A stretch of DNA of 42,222 bases from contig JAHEFO010000009.1 in NCBI GenBank assembly GCA_024640135.1, positions 1-42,222 of the forward strand, read 5' to 3'. The notes under the pieces are model-generated. The model was not told the DNA's origin. It ran no database searches and saw only the letters and a program-made list of their open reading frames with translations. Each line of letters begins with the position of its first letter. Position 1 is the stretch's first letter. The DNA comes from Acidobacteriota bacterium. GTDB lineage: Bacteria; Acidobacteriota; Vicinamibacteria; Vicinamibacterales; SCN-69-37. The position numbers were made by a program, and so were the translations under genes. Below are positions 28,973 to 38,830 of this stretch, piece by piece.

Positions 28973-29950
28973 ATGTTGTGGAAAGGTTTTCAGCGGCCCA
29001 AGCGGCTGGACTTCGAACGCGAGACACTGACGGACCGGTTTGGCAGGTTCACGGCGCAGCCATTTGAGCGTGGCTTCGGCACGACGGTCGGGAACGCGAT
29101 GCGTCGCGTCCTGCTGTCCTCGATTGAAGGCGCAGCCGTCACTGCGGTCAAAATCGAGGGCGTGCAGCACGAGTTCTCGCCTATCCAGGGCGTCGTCGAG
29201 GACGCGACCGACTTGATTCTGAATCTCAAGCAGATTCCGATCAAGGTTCATACGGACGAGCCCAAGACGCTCACGTTGCGCGTCGACAGGGTGGGGGAAG
29301 TGCGCGCTCGCGACATTCAGGTGGACAGCGACGTCGAGATTCTCGAGCCGGATGCCCATATTGCGACGATTAGCGAGGGCGGCAAGCTCGAGATGGAGCT
29401 CCGGATCAAGCGCGGCCGGGGCTATGTCTCGGCCGACAAGAACTTCGACGAAGACCTGGGGATCGGCTGGATTCCCATGGACTCGGTCCATTCGCCGATC
29501 AAGAAGGTCAACTACGTGGTGGAAGCCGCGCGTGTCGGCCAGACCACTGACTACGACCGGCTGACGCTGGAAGTGTGGTCGAACGGTGCCGTGACGCCCA
29601 GGGACGCCGTGTCGCTGGCTGCAAAGCTGATTCGCGATCACTTCACCATCTTTGTGAGCCTTGAGGATCTCGGAGAGTCGGCCCTCGACGCGACGACCGA
29701 TCCGCCTCAGTCGTCGGGGAACGAACACCTCGACAAGAGCGTTGAGGAATTGGAACTCTCGGTGCGCTCGTACAACTGCCTCAAGAACGCGAACATCCGG
29801 ACGATTCGTGAGCTGGTGCAGAAGAGCGAGGGCGAGATGCTCAAAACGAAGAACTTCGGACGCAAGTCGCTCAACGAAATCAGGGAAATCCTCACCACGA
29901 TGGGGCTGAACCTCGGTATGCGTCTGGACCAGCCGGGTTCCGGCGAGTAG
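28973..29950 (+). CDS. rpoA: DNA-directed RNA polymerase subunit alpha
   Basis: [54 protein letters not shown]-terminal domain [21 protein letters not shown] at 28973. Confidence 0.98.
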   Translation: MLWKGFQRPKRLDFERETLTDRFGRFTAQPFERGFGTTVGNAMRRVLLSSIEGAAVTAVKIEGVQHEFSPIQGVVEDATDLILNLKQIPIKVHTDEPKTLTLRVDRVGEVRARDIQVDSDVEILEPDAHIATISEGGKLEMELRIKRGRGYVSADKNFDEDLGIGWIPMDSVHSPIKKVNYVVEAARVGQTTDYDRLTLEVWSNGAVTPRDAVSLAAKLIRDHFTIFVSLEDLGESALDATTDPPQSSGNEHLDKSVEELELSVRSYNCLKNANIRTIRELVQKSEGEMLKTKNFGRKSLNEIREILTTMGLNLGMRLDQPGSGE

Positions 29951-29975
29951 GGACGAAGAGTCAGGAAAGAATCTT

Positions 29976-30563
29976 ATGCGTCATCGAGTAGCACATCGAA
30001 AACTCGGTCGGGTCACCGAACACCGGATTGCCATGCTCCGGAATCAGGCCTCCGACCTGATCAAGTACGGCCGCATTCGCACGACGGTCGCCAAGGGCAA
30101 GGAACTGCGGCCCTTCGTCGAGCGGTTGATCACGCTGGCCAAGCGCAGCCTGAATGACGAGCCAGGGTCGGCGAAGGGGGTCACTGCGCGCCGTGCGGTG
30201 GCTGTGGACATCGTCGACAAGTCGGTGGTTCACACACTCTTCACGACCATTGCGCCGCGCTACGCGGACCGCAAGGGGGGATACACCCGACTGTTGCGCG
30301 CCGGATATCGCCGGGGTGACAGCGCCGAGGTGGCCGAGGTCGAGCTGTTGGGAAGTGAGTTCGATCCCGAGGCGGCCGCGGAGGCCGCGAAGGCCGCCGA
30401 GGGCGAGAAGCCCAAGAAGTCCGCCACCATCGGCGGGCGCATCCGGAAGGCGCTGGGCGGCGGTCGCCAGAAGCCTGACCCCTCTGCCGGCCCAGCCAAG
30501 GTCGACAAGTCCGCCAAGGGCGGCAAGAGGGTGACGACCCCGAGAAAGGCCGGGGGCTCCTAG
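29976..30563 (+). CDS. rplQ: 50S ribosomal protein L17 (with long basic C-terminal extension)
   Basis: MRHRVAHRKLGRVTEHRIAMLRNQASDLIKYGRIRTTVAKGKELRPFVERLITLAKR. Confidence 0.97.
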   Translation: MRHRVAHRKLGRVTEHRIAMLRNQASDLIKYGRIRTTVAKGKELRPFVERLITLAKRSLNDEPGSAKGVTARRAVAVDIVDKSVVHTLFTTIAPRYADRKGGYTRLLRAGYRRGDSAEVAEVELLGSEFDPEAAAEAAKAAEGEKPKKSATIGGRIRKALGGGRQKPDPSAGPAKVDKSAKGGKRVTTPRKAGGS

Positions 30564-30579
30564 TCCAATCGGCGTAATC

Positions 30580-30607
30580 GGGCCCGGCAGCGCAGGTTGC
30601 CGGGCCC
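30580..30607 (+). terminator. Terminator-like hairpin after rplQ (gggcccggca / tgccgggccc, 8-nt loop)
   Basis: Perfect 10-bp inverted repeat 17 nt after the rplQ stop; only a weak T-tract follows. Confidence 0.6.
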
Positions 30608-30614
30608 TTCGTAC

Positions 30615-30646
30615 GTCCAGAGGACCTCTGGACCTCTGGACCTCTG
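30615..30646. repeat. Three exact tandem copies of GACCTCTG, the first inside a 19-nt inverted repeat
   Basis: Directly seen: gtccagagg-a-cctctggac (30615-30633) and gacctctg at 30623, 30631 and 30639. Confidence 0.85.
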
Positions 30647-30656
30647 GGCCCCAATA

Positions 30657-31628
30657 ATGGAGGCGATGATGCAACCGACCATCGCTGACTTTGTTGCCGC
30701 GCGCGCCCGGATGGAGCCGCACGTCAGGCACACGCCGCTCCTGCCATCGCGTGTGCTGTCTGAACGCACGGGTTTTGAGGTGCGCCTCAAGGCCGAACTG
30801 TTCCAGCGCACGGGGTCGTACAAGATTCGGGGGCCGCTCAACAAGTTCACTTTCTTGTCGGCAGAACAGAAGCGGCGCGGCGTCATCTGTTCGTCTGCCG
30901 GAAACCACGCTCAGGGCGTGGCGTTGGCGGCGCAAATCCATGGGATTCGTGCCGTGGTCGCGATGGCGGAGAATGCCACGCCGTCGAAGATCGAGGCCAC
31001 AAAAGCGTATGGCGCCGAGGTCGTGTTGCATGGTGGCATCTGGGACGAGGCGAACGAGAAAGCGCTCGAACTGGTTGCCAGTGAGGGACTCACCTACATT
31101 CACCCGTTCGACGATGAGCAGCTCATCATGGGGCAAGGGACCGTGGGGCTCGAGATCGCGCAGGACTGGCCGGAGGTCGATGTGGCAGTCGTGCCCATCG
31201 GCGGCGGGGGCCTGATCTCCGGGGTGTCCATGGCGCTCAAGGCACACAACCCCGCGATCCGCATCATCGGTGTCGAGTCATCGGGAGCTCCAGCCATGCA
31301 GCGGAGTGTCGCCGCCGGAGAGCTCGTCACACTCGACGCGGTTGACTGCGTCATCGACGGATTGCGTGTGAAGCGCTGTGGCACCAGGAATTTCGACATC
31401 GTGCGCCAGTGTGTGCATGAGATCGTGACGCTGCCGGATGAGCAAATCTTCGAGGCGGTCGTATGGCTCATGCACTACTCGAAGCTTGTTCCCGAGGGCG
31501 CCGCGGCGGCTCCCGTTGCGGCGCTCCTGCAGGAGCTGATCAACGTTCCCAAGGGCTCCCGCGTCGTGTGTGTGCTCAGCGGAGGGAATGTAAACCTCGA
31601 ACAGTTGAAGGGACTGCGCTGGAACTAG
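30657..31628 (+). CDS. Threonine dehydratase / PLP-dependent threonine-serine ammonia-lyase
   Basis: FQRTGSYKIRGPLNKFTFL (PLP lysine), SSAGNHAQGVALAA, PIGGGGLISGVSMALK. Start ATG 30657 or 30669. Confidence 0.92.
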   Translation: MEAMMQPTIADFVAARARMEPHVRHTPLLPSRVLSERTGFEVRLKAELFQRTGSYKIRGPLNKFTFLSAEQKRRGVICSSAGNHAQGVALAAQIHGIRAVVAMAENATPSKIEATKAYGAEVVLHGGIWDEANEKALELVASEGLTYIHPFDDEQLIMGQGTVGLEIAQDWPEVDVAVVPIGGGGLISGVSMALKAHNPAIRIIGVESSGAPAMQRSVAAGELVTLDAVDCVIDGLRVKRCGTRNFDIVRQCVHEIVTLPDEQIFEAVVWLMHYSKLVPEGAAAAPVAALLQELINVPKGSRVVCVLSGGNVNLEQLKGLRWN

Positions 31629-31692
31629 TATCCAAGCAGATCCGCGACGGTGACCGTGACCACCCATGGCCCGGCACCCGGCAGCGACGGGC

Positions 31693-32724
31693 TTATCTGA
31701 CCCGGTCGCTCAGCATTCCCGCGCTGATGGCGTACGAGTTCGAGCAGTTGTAGTCGATGAGCGCGTCATAGTTGCGGTAGACCAGAAAATGTTGTTTTAC
31801 GCCGCGCACGAGCGAGGCATTCATCTCGGCCTTCGGAAGCGGGCCGCCGTTGGCGAGGACCACGCCGAGGCTCGTCCATTCCTGAAGGGGTCTCGCCAGG
31901 GTCATTTCGCGGACGGCGCGACATCCTGCCGTCCGCATCGGGACCTGCCGCTCGATCCGGTCCATCACGGCCTGACTGATCCGCACTTCACGACCCCACC
32001 GCTCGCCGTCCACCCATCCAGCCGACTTCAGGTAGTTCGCGATTGACGCAAAGACATCGGCCTCCGTCTTCCAGATATCAGCTCGACCATCGCCGTCAAA
32101 GTCCACCGCGTGTTCCAGGTAACTCGACGGCATGAACTGCGGCTGGCCCATGGCGCCGGCCCACGATCCCTTCAACTCATCGAGCGCAATGTGCCCCTGG
32201 TCGACGATGGTCAACGCGTGAAACAGCTCCGATCGAAACAGGGTCGACCGCCTTGGGTCGAACGCCAGCGTGGCCAGGGCCGCGACAACCGGACGCGTGC
32301 CAGTGAACCGCCCGAAATTTGATTCGAGCCCCCAGACGGCGACGAGCATCGACGCGGAGATGCCGTAGTCGGCGTCGACCCGGGAGAGCACCGCCTGGTG
32401 TTGCCGATACATCGCGCGCGCTGAGGAGACCGTCCGTGTCGACAATCGCTGCCGAAGGTACTCATCGAGACTCTGAACCTGCTCAGGTTGCGCGCGATCG
32501 CGGGCGACGACGACAGGCTCCGGGATCAGCCCGGTCAAGGCGCGGTCCAGCGTCTCGGCGCTGATGCCCTTTTGCAGGGCCTCGGCCCGCACGCCGTCAA
32601 GCCAGGCCAGGAACTCCGGCGTCGGAACGGTGGCTGGTTCCTGAGCCAACGGCACGCCGGCGCTCAAGAGCGCCGCGACCATGACCATGGCGGCAAGCGG
32701 GGCAGAGGCCTCCGTGAACTTCAT
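31693..32724 (-). CDS. Lytic murein transglycosylase (MltB-like)
   Basis: Signal peptide; VAVWGLESNFGRFTGTRPVVAALATLAFDPRR...GSWAGAMGQPQFMPSSYLEHAVDFDGDGRADIW. Confidence 0.93.
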   Translation of the reverse strand: MKFTEASAPLAAMVMVAALLSAGVPLAQEPATVPTPEFLAWLDGVRAEALQKGISAETLDRALTGLIPEPVVVARDRAQPEQVQSLDEYLRQRLSTRTVSSARAMYRQHQAVLSRVDADYGISASMLVAVWGLESNFGRFTGTRPVVAALATLAFDPRRSTLFRSELFHALTIVDQGHIALDELKGSWAGAMGQPQFMPSSYLEHAVDFDGDGRADIWKTEADVFASIANYLKSAGWVDGERWGREVRISQAVMDRIERQVPMRTAGCRAVREMTLARPLQEWTSLGVVLANGGPLPKAEMNASLVRGVKQHFLVYRNYDALIDYNCSNSYAISAGMLSDRVR

Positions 32725-32734
32725 GAGATGAGTT

Positions 32735-34834
32735 CTATTCTTCGTCGTCCCCGTGTCCGTCCCCTTTTTCGGCTTTGGCTTCGGCGATGATCTTGGCGTG
32801 CAGGTGAGCCGGCACCTCCGCGTAGTGGTGAAACTCCATGTGGTAGCCGCCGCGACCGCCGGTGGCGGCAGTGAGCGTCTGTTCGTAGGTCAGCATCTCG
32901 GCCATCGGCACCTGGGCGCGGATCACCGTGTTGGCGCCCCGCGTATCCATTCCAGCGATCTGGCCCCGACGGCTGTTCAACTCGCCCAGCAAGTCACCCG
33001 CGAAGTCCGAGGGGGCATAGACCTCTACCAGCATCATCGGCTCGAGCAGTGTTGGCCCGGCCTTTGACATCGCGTCTCTGAAGGCCAGGCGTCCCGCCAT
33101 CTTGAACGACATTTCGTTTGAGTCCACGGCGTGAAAGGAGCCGTCATACACGGTCACCCGAAGGTCCACCACCGGATAGCCCGCCAGGTATCCGCGCGTG
33201 CGTGTTTCCTGGATGCCCTTTTCGATCGCCGGCACGAACTGGCGGGGAATGGAACCGCCAAAAATATCGTTGACGAATTCGAAGTCCGCCCCACGCGGAA
33301 GGGGTTCCATCCGGATCTTGCAGTCGCCGAATTGCCCATGCCCGCCGGTCTGCTTCTTGTGGCGCCCGTGCGCCTCTACTGACTGGGTGATGGTCTCCCG
33401 GTAGGGAATATGCGGCGGCTTGAGTTCCACCTCGACGCCGAATCGTCGCCGGAGCTTCGCCACCGTGACCTCGATATGGAGCTGGCCCTGTCCTGACAGC
33501 AACAGGTCATGGGTCTGCTCGTCGCGCGTATAGCCGATGGATGGGTCTTCGTCCTGGAGACGATACATCGAGGTGCTGATCTTGTCTTCATCCCCGCGGG
33601 TCTTGGGCACGATGGCATAGGAAAGCACCGGCTCAGGAAACGACAGCGGCTGGACGCTGAACCCCGCCTCGGGATCTCCCATGACGTCGCCGGAGTGTGT
33701 GTCCTTGAGCTTGGCGACGGCACCCAGATCGCCGGCATGCACCTCAGGCACTTGTTCCTGGGCCTTGCCTTCAAGGACCACCAGGTGCCCGACGCGCTCA
33801 GACGCATCACGTGTGACGTTCTGCACCGTGCTGTCTGACTTGAAGGTGCCGGAAATGACCCTGTACAACGAGATGCGACCGGCAAACTGGTCCGCGATGG
33901 TCTTGAACACCCACACCACGAGTGGCGCCGACAGGTCGGCCTTGCGGGTTGCCGGTGATCCGTCCGGACCCAGTCCGGGGAACGGACGATCGGCGGGCGA
34001 GGGCACCAGGGCCGTGATGGCTTCAGCCAGCAGGGGGCCGCCGATGTTCTTCAAACCGGAGGCGCACAGGACTGGAAACACATGGCTGGCCCGAACCGAG
34101 GCCGCCAGGCCCTTGAGGAGTTCCTCCTGCTCGAGCGTCCCGTTCTCGAAGAACCGCTCCATCAGACCTTCGTCCGTTTCGGCAACGGCTTCGATCAGTG
34201 TGGTCCTGGCTGCGTCGACGTCGGCCTTTGCGGTGTCGGGGATGGGTATCTCGGTGGCCTTGCCGCTGCCGTCCTCCGCGAACGACCACGCCTGCATCGT
34301 GAGCAAATCCACGATTCCCGAGAAGTCCTCTGCCTCGCCGATCGGCCACTGCACTGCCACGGCCGATCGCGACAACGTCTGCTGCAGCGATTCAAGCGCC
34401 CGAGGAAAACTGGCGCGATCGCGATCCAGCCGGCTGACGACGATCAGGCGTGGGAGATTGAGAGCGTCGGCAGTCTCCCAGATCTTTTCTGTCGAGACCT
34501 CCACGCCGGACACGCCATCCACGACAACGAGGGCGGCTTCCACCACTCGCAGTGCCGCACGGGCATCGCTCAGGAAGTTGCCCATTCCTGGCGTGTCGAT
34601 CAGGTTGACTTTTCGCTTGTTGAATTCGAAGTACGCAAGCGAGGAAGAGAGGGTGTGCTTGCGTGCGATGGCTTCTTCGTCGTAATCGGTCACGGTAGTG
34701 CCATCGTCCACCTTGCCGAGTCTTGGCGTCGCGCCCGTGTCATAGAGCAGGGCCGCTGCGAGCTGTGTCTTGCCTGCCCCACTGTGTCCGACAAGCGCGA
34801 CATTTCGGATATCCGCAGCATCAAAAACCTTCAT
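32735..34834 (-). CDS. Elongation factor G-like GTPase (EF-G paralog)
   Basis: About 699 aa, EF-G length and domain order; GHSGAGKT, DTPGMGNF, C-terminal GDLLGELNSRRGQIAGMDTRGANTVIRAQVPMAEMLTYEQTLTAATGGRGGYHMEFHHY; start preceded by GGAGGGAT. Confidence 0.92.
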   Translation of the reverse strand: MKVFDAADIRNVALVGHSGAGKTQLAAALLYDTGATPRLGKVDDGTTVTDYDEEAIARKHTLSSSLAYFEFNKRKVNLIDTPGMGNFLSDARAALRVVEAALVVVDGVSGVEVSTEKIWETADALNLPRLIVVSRLDRDRASFPRALESLQQTLSRSAVAVQWPIGEAEDFSGIVDLLTMQAWSFAEDGSGKATEIPIPDTAKADVDAARTTLIEAVAETDEGLMERFFENGTLEQEELLKGLAASVRASHVFPVLCASGLKNIGGPLLAEAITALVPSPADRPFPGLGPDGSPATRKADLSAPLVVWVFKTIADQFAGRISLYRVISGTFKSDSTVQNVTRDASERVGHLVVLEGKAQEQVPEVHAGDLGAVAKLKDTHSGDVMGDPEAGFSVQPLSFPEPVLSYAIVPKTRGDEDKISTSMYRLQDEDPSIGYTRDEQTHDLLLSGQGQLHIEVTVAKLRRRFGVEVELKPPHIPYRETITQSVEAHGRHKKQTGGHGQFGDCKIRMEPLPRGADFEFVNDIFGGSIPRQFVPAIEKGIQETRTRGYLAGYPVVDLRVTVYDGSFHAVDSNEMSFKMAGRLAFRDAMSKAGPTLLEPMMLVEVYAPSDFAGDLLGELNSRRGQIAGMDTRGANTVIRAQVPMAEMLTYEQTLTAATGGRGGYHMEFHHYAEVPAHLHAKIIAEAKAEKGDGHGDDEE

Positions 34835-34978
34835 AGGCGATCCCTCCATCGATCAGAGAGAGGATACCGCCAGTAGAGGCTTCATCCGTCAGAAATAACG
34901 AAAATTTGTTGGTCCGCCCGCGACCGTCGGCCGTCTGCGGCCCGTCCGGATGTGTCACACCGCGGCCGGTTGGCGGCG

Positions 34979-36259
34979 CTACTCGTATCGCAGGGCTTCG
35001 ATTGGATCCAGGCGCGAGGCTCTGACGGCCGGCACCATGCCGAAGAAGACGCCAATGCCTGCCGAGAAGCCGATGCCGATGGCAAACGACCACCAGGGCA
35101 GCGATACCGGGAAGCCGGTGGCCAGGTGGACGCCAAGGCCCAGACCGCTGCCGCACAGAATCCCCAGTACGCCGCCCGCCGAGGTCAGAAAGACGGCTTC
35201 AAGCAGGAACTGCCAGAGGATTTCGACCCGTCGGGCGCCCAGCGCTTTTCGGACACCGATTTCGCGTGTCCGTTCAGTCACCGTGATGGTCATGATGCTC
35301 ATCACGCCGATACCGCCAACCATCAGCGCGATCGACGAGATGACGACCAGCGCCAGGAAGGTCGCCTGGCTGATTTGGTCCCAGAGTTCCAGCACCGCGT
35401 CCTGGGTCACAAGATCGAAGTCGTTGGGCTGATCGAGACGAAGGCCATGCCGAATTCGCATGACTTCCTCCACTTCCCGGAGCGCGACTTCGCGAGGGAC
35501 GCCCTCGCGCGGCACCGCGGAAATGATGATGCTGCGCATTTCGCCCCGGCCCACGCTGAATGCGCGAATGCCAAATTGTTTTTGATAGGTCGTTTGTGGG
35601 ATGACCACGAAGTCGTCTACGCCCAGGTTGAATCCACCTGGGCTGGGGCGCGGCGCAACCACACCGATGACTTCATATTCCTCCAACCCCACGCGCACGG
35701 TCTTGCCAATGGGATCTTCGGCCGCGAACAACGCCTGCGCCGGTGTCTGACCGAGCACGACGACCTTCCGCCGTCTCTGCAGCTCACCGGACGTGAAGAA
35801 CCGCCCCACCTCAATCGGGACCCTGGTGACGCTGGGCCAGCGTTCCGTCGTGCCGAAGACGTTGATTTGTTTGGACTGGAGATTCCTGTAGTAGACGCGG
35901 GCCATGGTTGGCTGGCCGCCGGCGCCCAGGGTGACGTCAACCATCGCGATGGACGGAGCGTCTCGCTCAATCGCGTCACCGTCTTCCGGCGTCATGTTCG
36001 GCCGCATCAGCAGGTCCTGGAAATCAGCGCCGCCGGCCATGCTGATCCCTGAGAATTTCGCCACCGTGATGGTGTCCGGCCCCAGCGACTGAATCGAGTC
36101 GCGAAGAGACTGATCGAATCCTCGAATCAAGGCGGTCATACCGACGATCGACGTGATGCCGATGACGATGCCGAGCACGGTGAGCGCCGAGCGCATCTTG
36201 TTGGCTCGCAGCGTCTCCACGGACATCTGAATGATTTCGTCGAACAGACTCCAGCGCAC
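34979..36259 (-). CDS. ABC transporter permease (MacB/FtsX-like)
   Basis: SLFDEIIQMSVETLRANKMRSALTVLGIVIGITSIVGMTALIRG...ERTREIGVRKALGARRVEILWQFLLEAVFL; probable GTG start at 36259. Confidence 0.9.
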   Translation of the reverse strand: MRWSLFDEIIQMSVETLRANKMRSALTVLGIVIGITSIVGMTALIRGFDQSLRDSIQSLGPDTITVAKFSGISMAGGADFQDLLMRPNMTPEDGDAIERDAPSIAMVDVTLGAGGQPTMARVYYRNLQSKQINVFGTTERWPSVTRVPIEVGRFFTSGELQRRRKVVVLGQTPAQALFAAEDPIGKTVRVGLEEYEVIGVVAPRPSPGGFNLGVDDFVVIPQTTYQKQFGIRAFSVGRGEMRSIIISAVPREGVPREVALREVEEVMRIRHGLRLDQPNDFDLVTQDAVLELWDQISQATFLALVVISSIALMVGGIGVMSIMTITVTERTREIGVRKALGARRVEILWQFLLEAVFLTSAGGVLGILCGSGLGLGVHLATGFPVSLPWWSFAIGIGFSAGIGVFFGMVPAVRASRLDPIEALRYE

Positions 36260-36261
36260 GG

Positions 36262-37485
36262 CTATTCTCTCCTCAGCGCTTCGATCGGATCCAGCGACGC
36301 GGCTCGCATGGCCGGATAGAGTCCGAAGAACAGGCCCACGACGGCCGTTACGGAGATGCCCAGCACCACCGACCAGGGCTCGACGGCCGCCGGAAGAGGT
36401 GTGAATCTGCTGATGGCGAACGCCACCAGAAAGCCCAGCGCCGTGCCAACCATGCCCCCGCACGTCGAGAGGGTGATGGACTCAGTCAGGATCTGCCAGA
36501 GCACGTCGCGACGTCTGGCGCCCAAAGACTTGCGCAGGCCGATTTCGCGCGTTCGTTCGCTGACCACCATCAACATGATGTTCATGATGACAATGCCGCC
36601 GACGACCAGTGACAGTCCGACCACACCAATGAGGATCGCGAAGATACCGGAGGTGACCTGGTTGTAGAGATCCAGGAAGGTGTCCGAGGTCACCACGCCG
36701 AAGTTGTCCGGCTCGGACGGCCGCAGCCGGCGCTCCACGCGCAGCGCCACCGTGGCGTCATCCATGGCGGGGCGGACCATCGTCGAGTCCGTGGGCATCA
36801 CGGTCAGCCGGAGAGACTGGCGGCTGCCAAAAAGGCGCTGGAACGCGCCGAGCGGGATGACCGCGAACTCGTCCTGCGACTGCCCGAAAATGGCGCCCTT
36901 CTTCTTGTGGATTCCGACCACACGGAACCGGCCTCCCGCCAGCGTCACGAACTTCTCGAGCGGGTCGACGGCTCCGAACAGACGGTCGGCTGCATCCCAC
37001 CCGAGGATGACGACACTGCGCTTGGTGGCGAACTCGGTGGCCGTAATCATTCGCCCGGACTCGAGAAGTGTGGTCGGCAGCAGGCCGTACTCCTTCGTCA
37101 CCCCCTGAATCGAGAGGCTCTCCAGGGTTTCGCGGCGCGACTTGGCCTCCCCGCTGCCGTTGGCCTGCGCCATCACGTACTGAATGCGTTCACTGGCGTC
37201 TCGAATGGCCTCGGCGTCCTCCAACGTGACTCTGGGATTGCTCTGCGCCCGCAGCTGTTCTTCCTCGGTCCTGGTCGGGCCGGCACGTCCCACGGCGAAG
37301 GTGTCCGCCCCGATCTGGGACGTAATGGCACCCTCCACCGACGCGTTCATCCCCTGGATGAGCGATACGACCGCGATGATCGAAGTCACGGCGACGATAT
37401 TGCCCAACATCGTCAGGAACGAGCGCAGTTTGCTCGACCAGATCGCCGAAAGAGCGATGCCCGCGGCTTCCAGGAACTGCTGCAT
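36262..37485 (-). CDS. ABC transporter permease (MacB/FtsX-like)
   Basis: AIWSSKLRSFLTMLGNIVAVTSIIAVVSLIQGMN...SERTREIGLRKSLGARRRDVLWQILTESITL. Confidence 0.92.
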   Translation of the reverse strand: MQQFLEAAGIALSAIWSSKLRSFLTMLGNIVAVTSIIAVVSLIQGMNASVEGAITSQIGADTFAVGRAGPTRTEEEQLRAQSNPRVTLEDAEAIRDASERIQYVMAQANGSGEAKSRRETLESLSIQGVTKEYGLLPTTLLESGRMITATEFATKRSVVILGWDAADRLFGAVDPLEKFVTLAGGRFRVVGIHKKKGAIFGQSQDEFAVIPLGAFQRLFGSRQSLRLTVMPTDSTMVRPAMDDATVALRVERRLRPSEPDNFGVVTSDTFLDLYNQVTSGIFAILIGVVGLSLVVGGIVIMNIMLMVVSERTREIGLRKSLGARRRDVLWQILTESITLSTCGGMVGTALGFLVAFAISRFTPLPAAVEPWSVVLGISVTAVVGLFFGLYPAMRAASLDPIEALRRE

Positions 37486-37489
37486 CGGG

Positions 37490-38827
37490 CTACTTGCCTG
37501 TCGGGTTGGTAAATCCGGTGGTCACCTTGACAGGATCGCCGTCCCTGAGTGAACGCACGGACGTGAAGGGGCCGGTGATGACTTCGTCACCGGCCTTGAG
37601 ACCGTTCAGGACTTCAAGATACTTCTCCCCCGCGATGCCGAAGGTGACCGGCGTAAAGACCGCCTTCCCCTCCGCCACGGTGAAGACGCCTTCGACTTCC
37701 TTGCGCGTCTGGCCCGGCTCGAGCTCGGCCGGTGTGGTGATGCGCCGTGACGCAACTTGACCCGCCGGGGTCGTGGGCGCGCGCACGAACGTGCCGTCGC
37801 TGTTGACCACCATCTCCCGGACGGTTGTCGCCTGAATGGGCGCCGAGACTGCCTGCTGGCGGGTCGCGGTCGTGATCACTGCCGTGCATGTGAAGCCCGG
37901 CCGCACATCCGGCACGGATTCATCGAGCGTGACGACCACTTTGAAGTTGGTGGCTCTGGAGGTTGCCGCACCCGCCACCTGGATGGCACTGTTGCCGACC
38001 TCGGTCACGCGGCCCTCAAACGTCTTCTCGGGAAACGCGTCGATCGTAACCTTCGCCAGCTGGCCGTTCCTGATAAACGGGATGTCGGTTTCATCAACCT
38101 CGATCTCCGTCTCAATCACCGAGAGGTCAGCCACGGTCAACAGCACGGTGCCGGCATTATTCATCGTGCCGACCACGACCGTTTCACCCTCTTCGATGTT
38201 CCGCCGGGTGACGATGCCATCGATGGGAGAACTGATCTGCACCTTATTGAGGTCGTACTGGGCGTTCTCGAGGTTCGCCTCTTCCTGCTGGATCCGTGTT
38301 TCCTGCGTCTTGACCGACTGCAACCGCTGGGCCAGATCGGATTCGCGCAGCTTGACCTCGTTCTCGGCCCGGTCGACCGTCTCGCGAGGTGTGAGGCCCG
38401 CCTTGATGAGCTCCTGCTGGCGCGCCAGATTGTCTTGCGCCTGCTTGAGGTTCGTCCGAGCGTTCTCCACGCTGTTCTTCGTCTCAGCCAGCTGTGACTG
38501 CGCCGCGGCCAGGCTCGCCTTCGTCCTGTTGACCTGGGTCTGCAGGTTGCGTGGATCGATTTGCAGCAGGAACTGGCCGGCCGTCACGATGTCGCCCTCG
38601 TTGACGGCCAGTCCAACGACCTTGCCCATCGTGTCGGCGCTGATGTCGACGGATTTCTTCGGACGAATCTTTCCGCTGGCCGAAACCACCGCCTCCAAAT
38701 CTCGTTGTGCGATCGTCTCGATGTTCACCTCGACGCCTGTCTCGCGAGTGAAATTCAGATTGGCGTACGCGATGGCCGCGAGGAGCACGACGAGCCCGAG
38801 ACCGATAAAGAGCTTCTTTCGATTCAT
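37490..38827 (-). CDS. Efflux periplasmic adaptor subunit (MacA/HlyD-like)
   Basis: N-terminal TM, biotinyl-lipoyl-like halves around a coiled coil; DTMGKVVGLAVNEGDIVTAGQFLLQIDP...SSPIDGIVTRRNIEEGETVVVGT. Confidence 0.92.
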   Translation of the reverse strand: MNRKKLFIGLGLVVLLAAIAYANLNFTRETGVEVNIETIAQRDLEAVVSASGKIRPKKSVDISADTMGKVVGLAVNEGDIVTAGQFLLQIDPRNLQTQVNRTKASLAAAQSQLAETKNSVENARTNLKQAQDNLARQQELIKAGLTPRETVDRAENEVKLRESDLAQRLQSVKTQETRIQQEEANLENAQYDLNKVQISSPIDGIVTRRNIEEGETVVVGTMNNAGTVLLTVADLSVIETEIEVDETDIPFIRNGQLAKVTIDAFPEKTFEGRVTEVGNSAIQVAGAATSRATNFKVVVTLDESVPDVRPGFTCTAVITTATRQQAVSAPIQATTVREMVVNSDGTFVRAPTTPAGQVASRRITTPAELEPGQTRKEVEGVFTVAEGKAVFTPVTFGIAGEKYLEVLNGLKAGDEVITGPFTSVRSLRDGDPVKVTTGFTNPTGK

Positions 38828-38830
38828 GAG

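Noticed and set aside
30615-30646. CRISPR-like repeat
   Set aside because: Units are 8 bp, directly abutting and without spacers; not a CRISPR array.
29961-31247. 428-aa minus-strand ORF
   Set aside because: Antisense to rplQ and threonine dehydratase, which are both clearly real; no domain signal.
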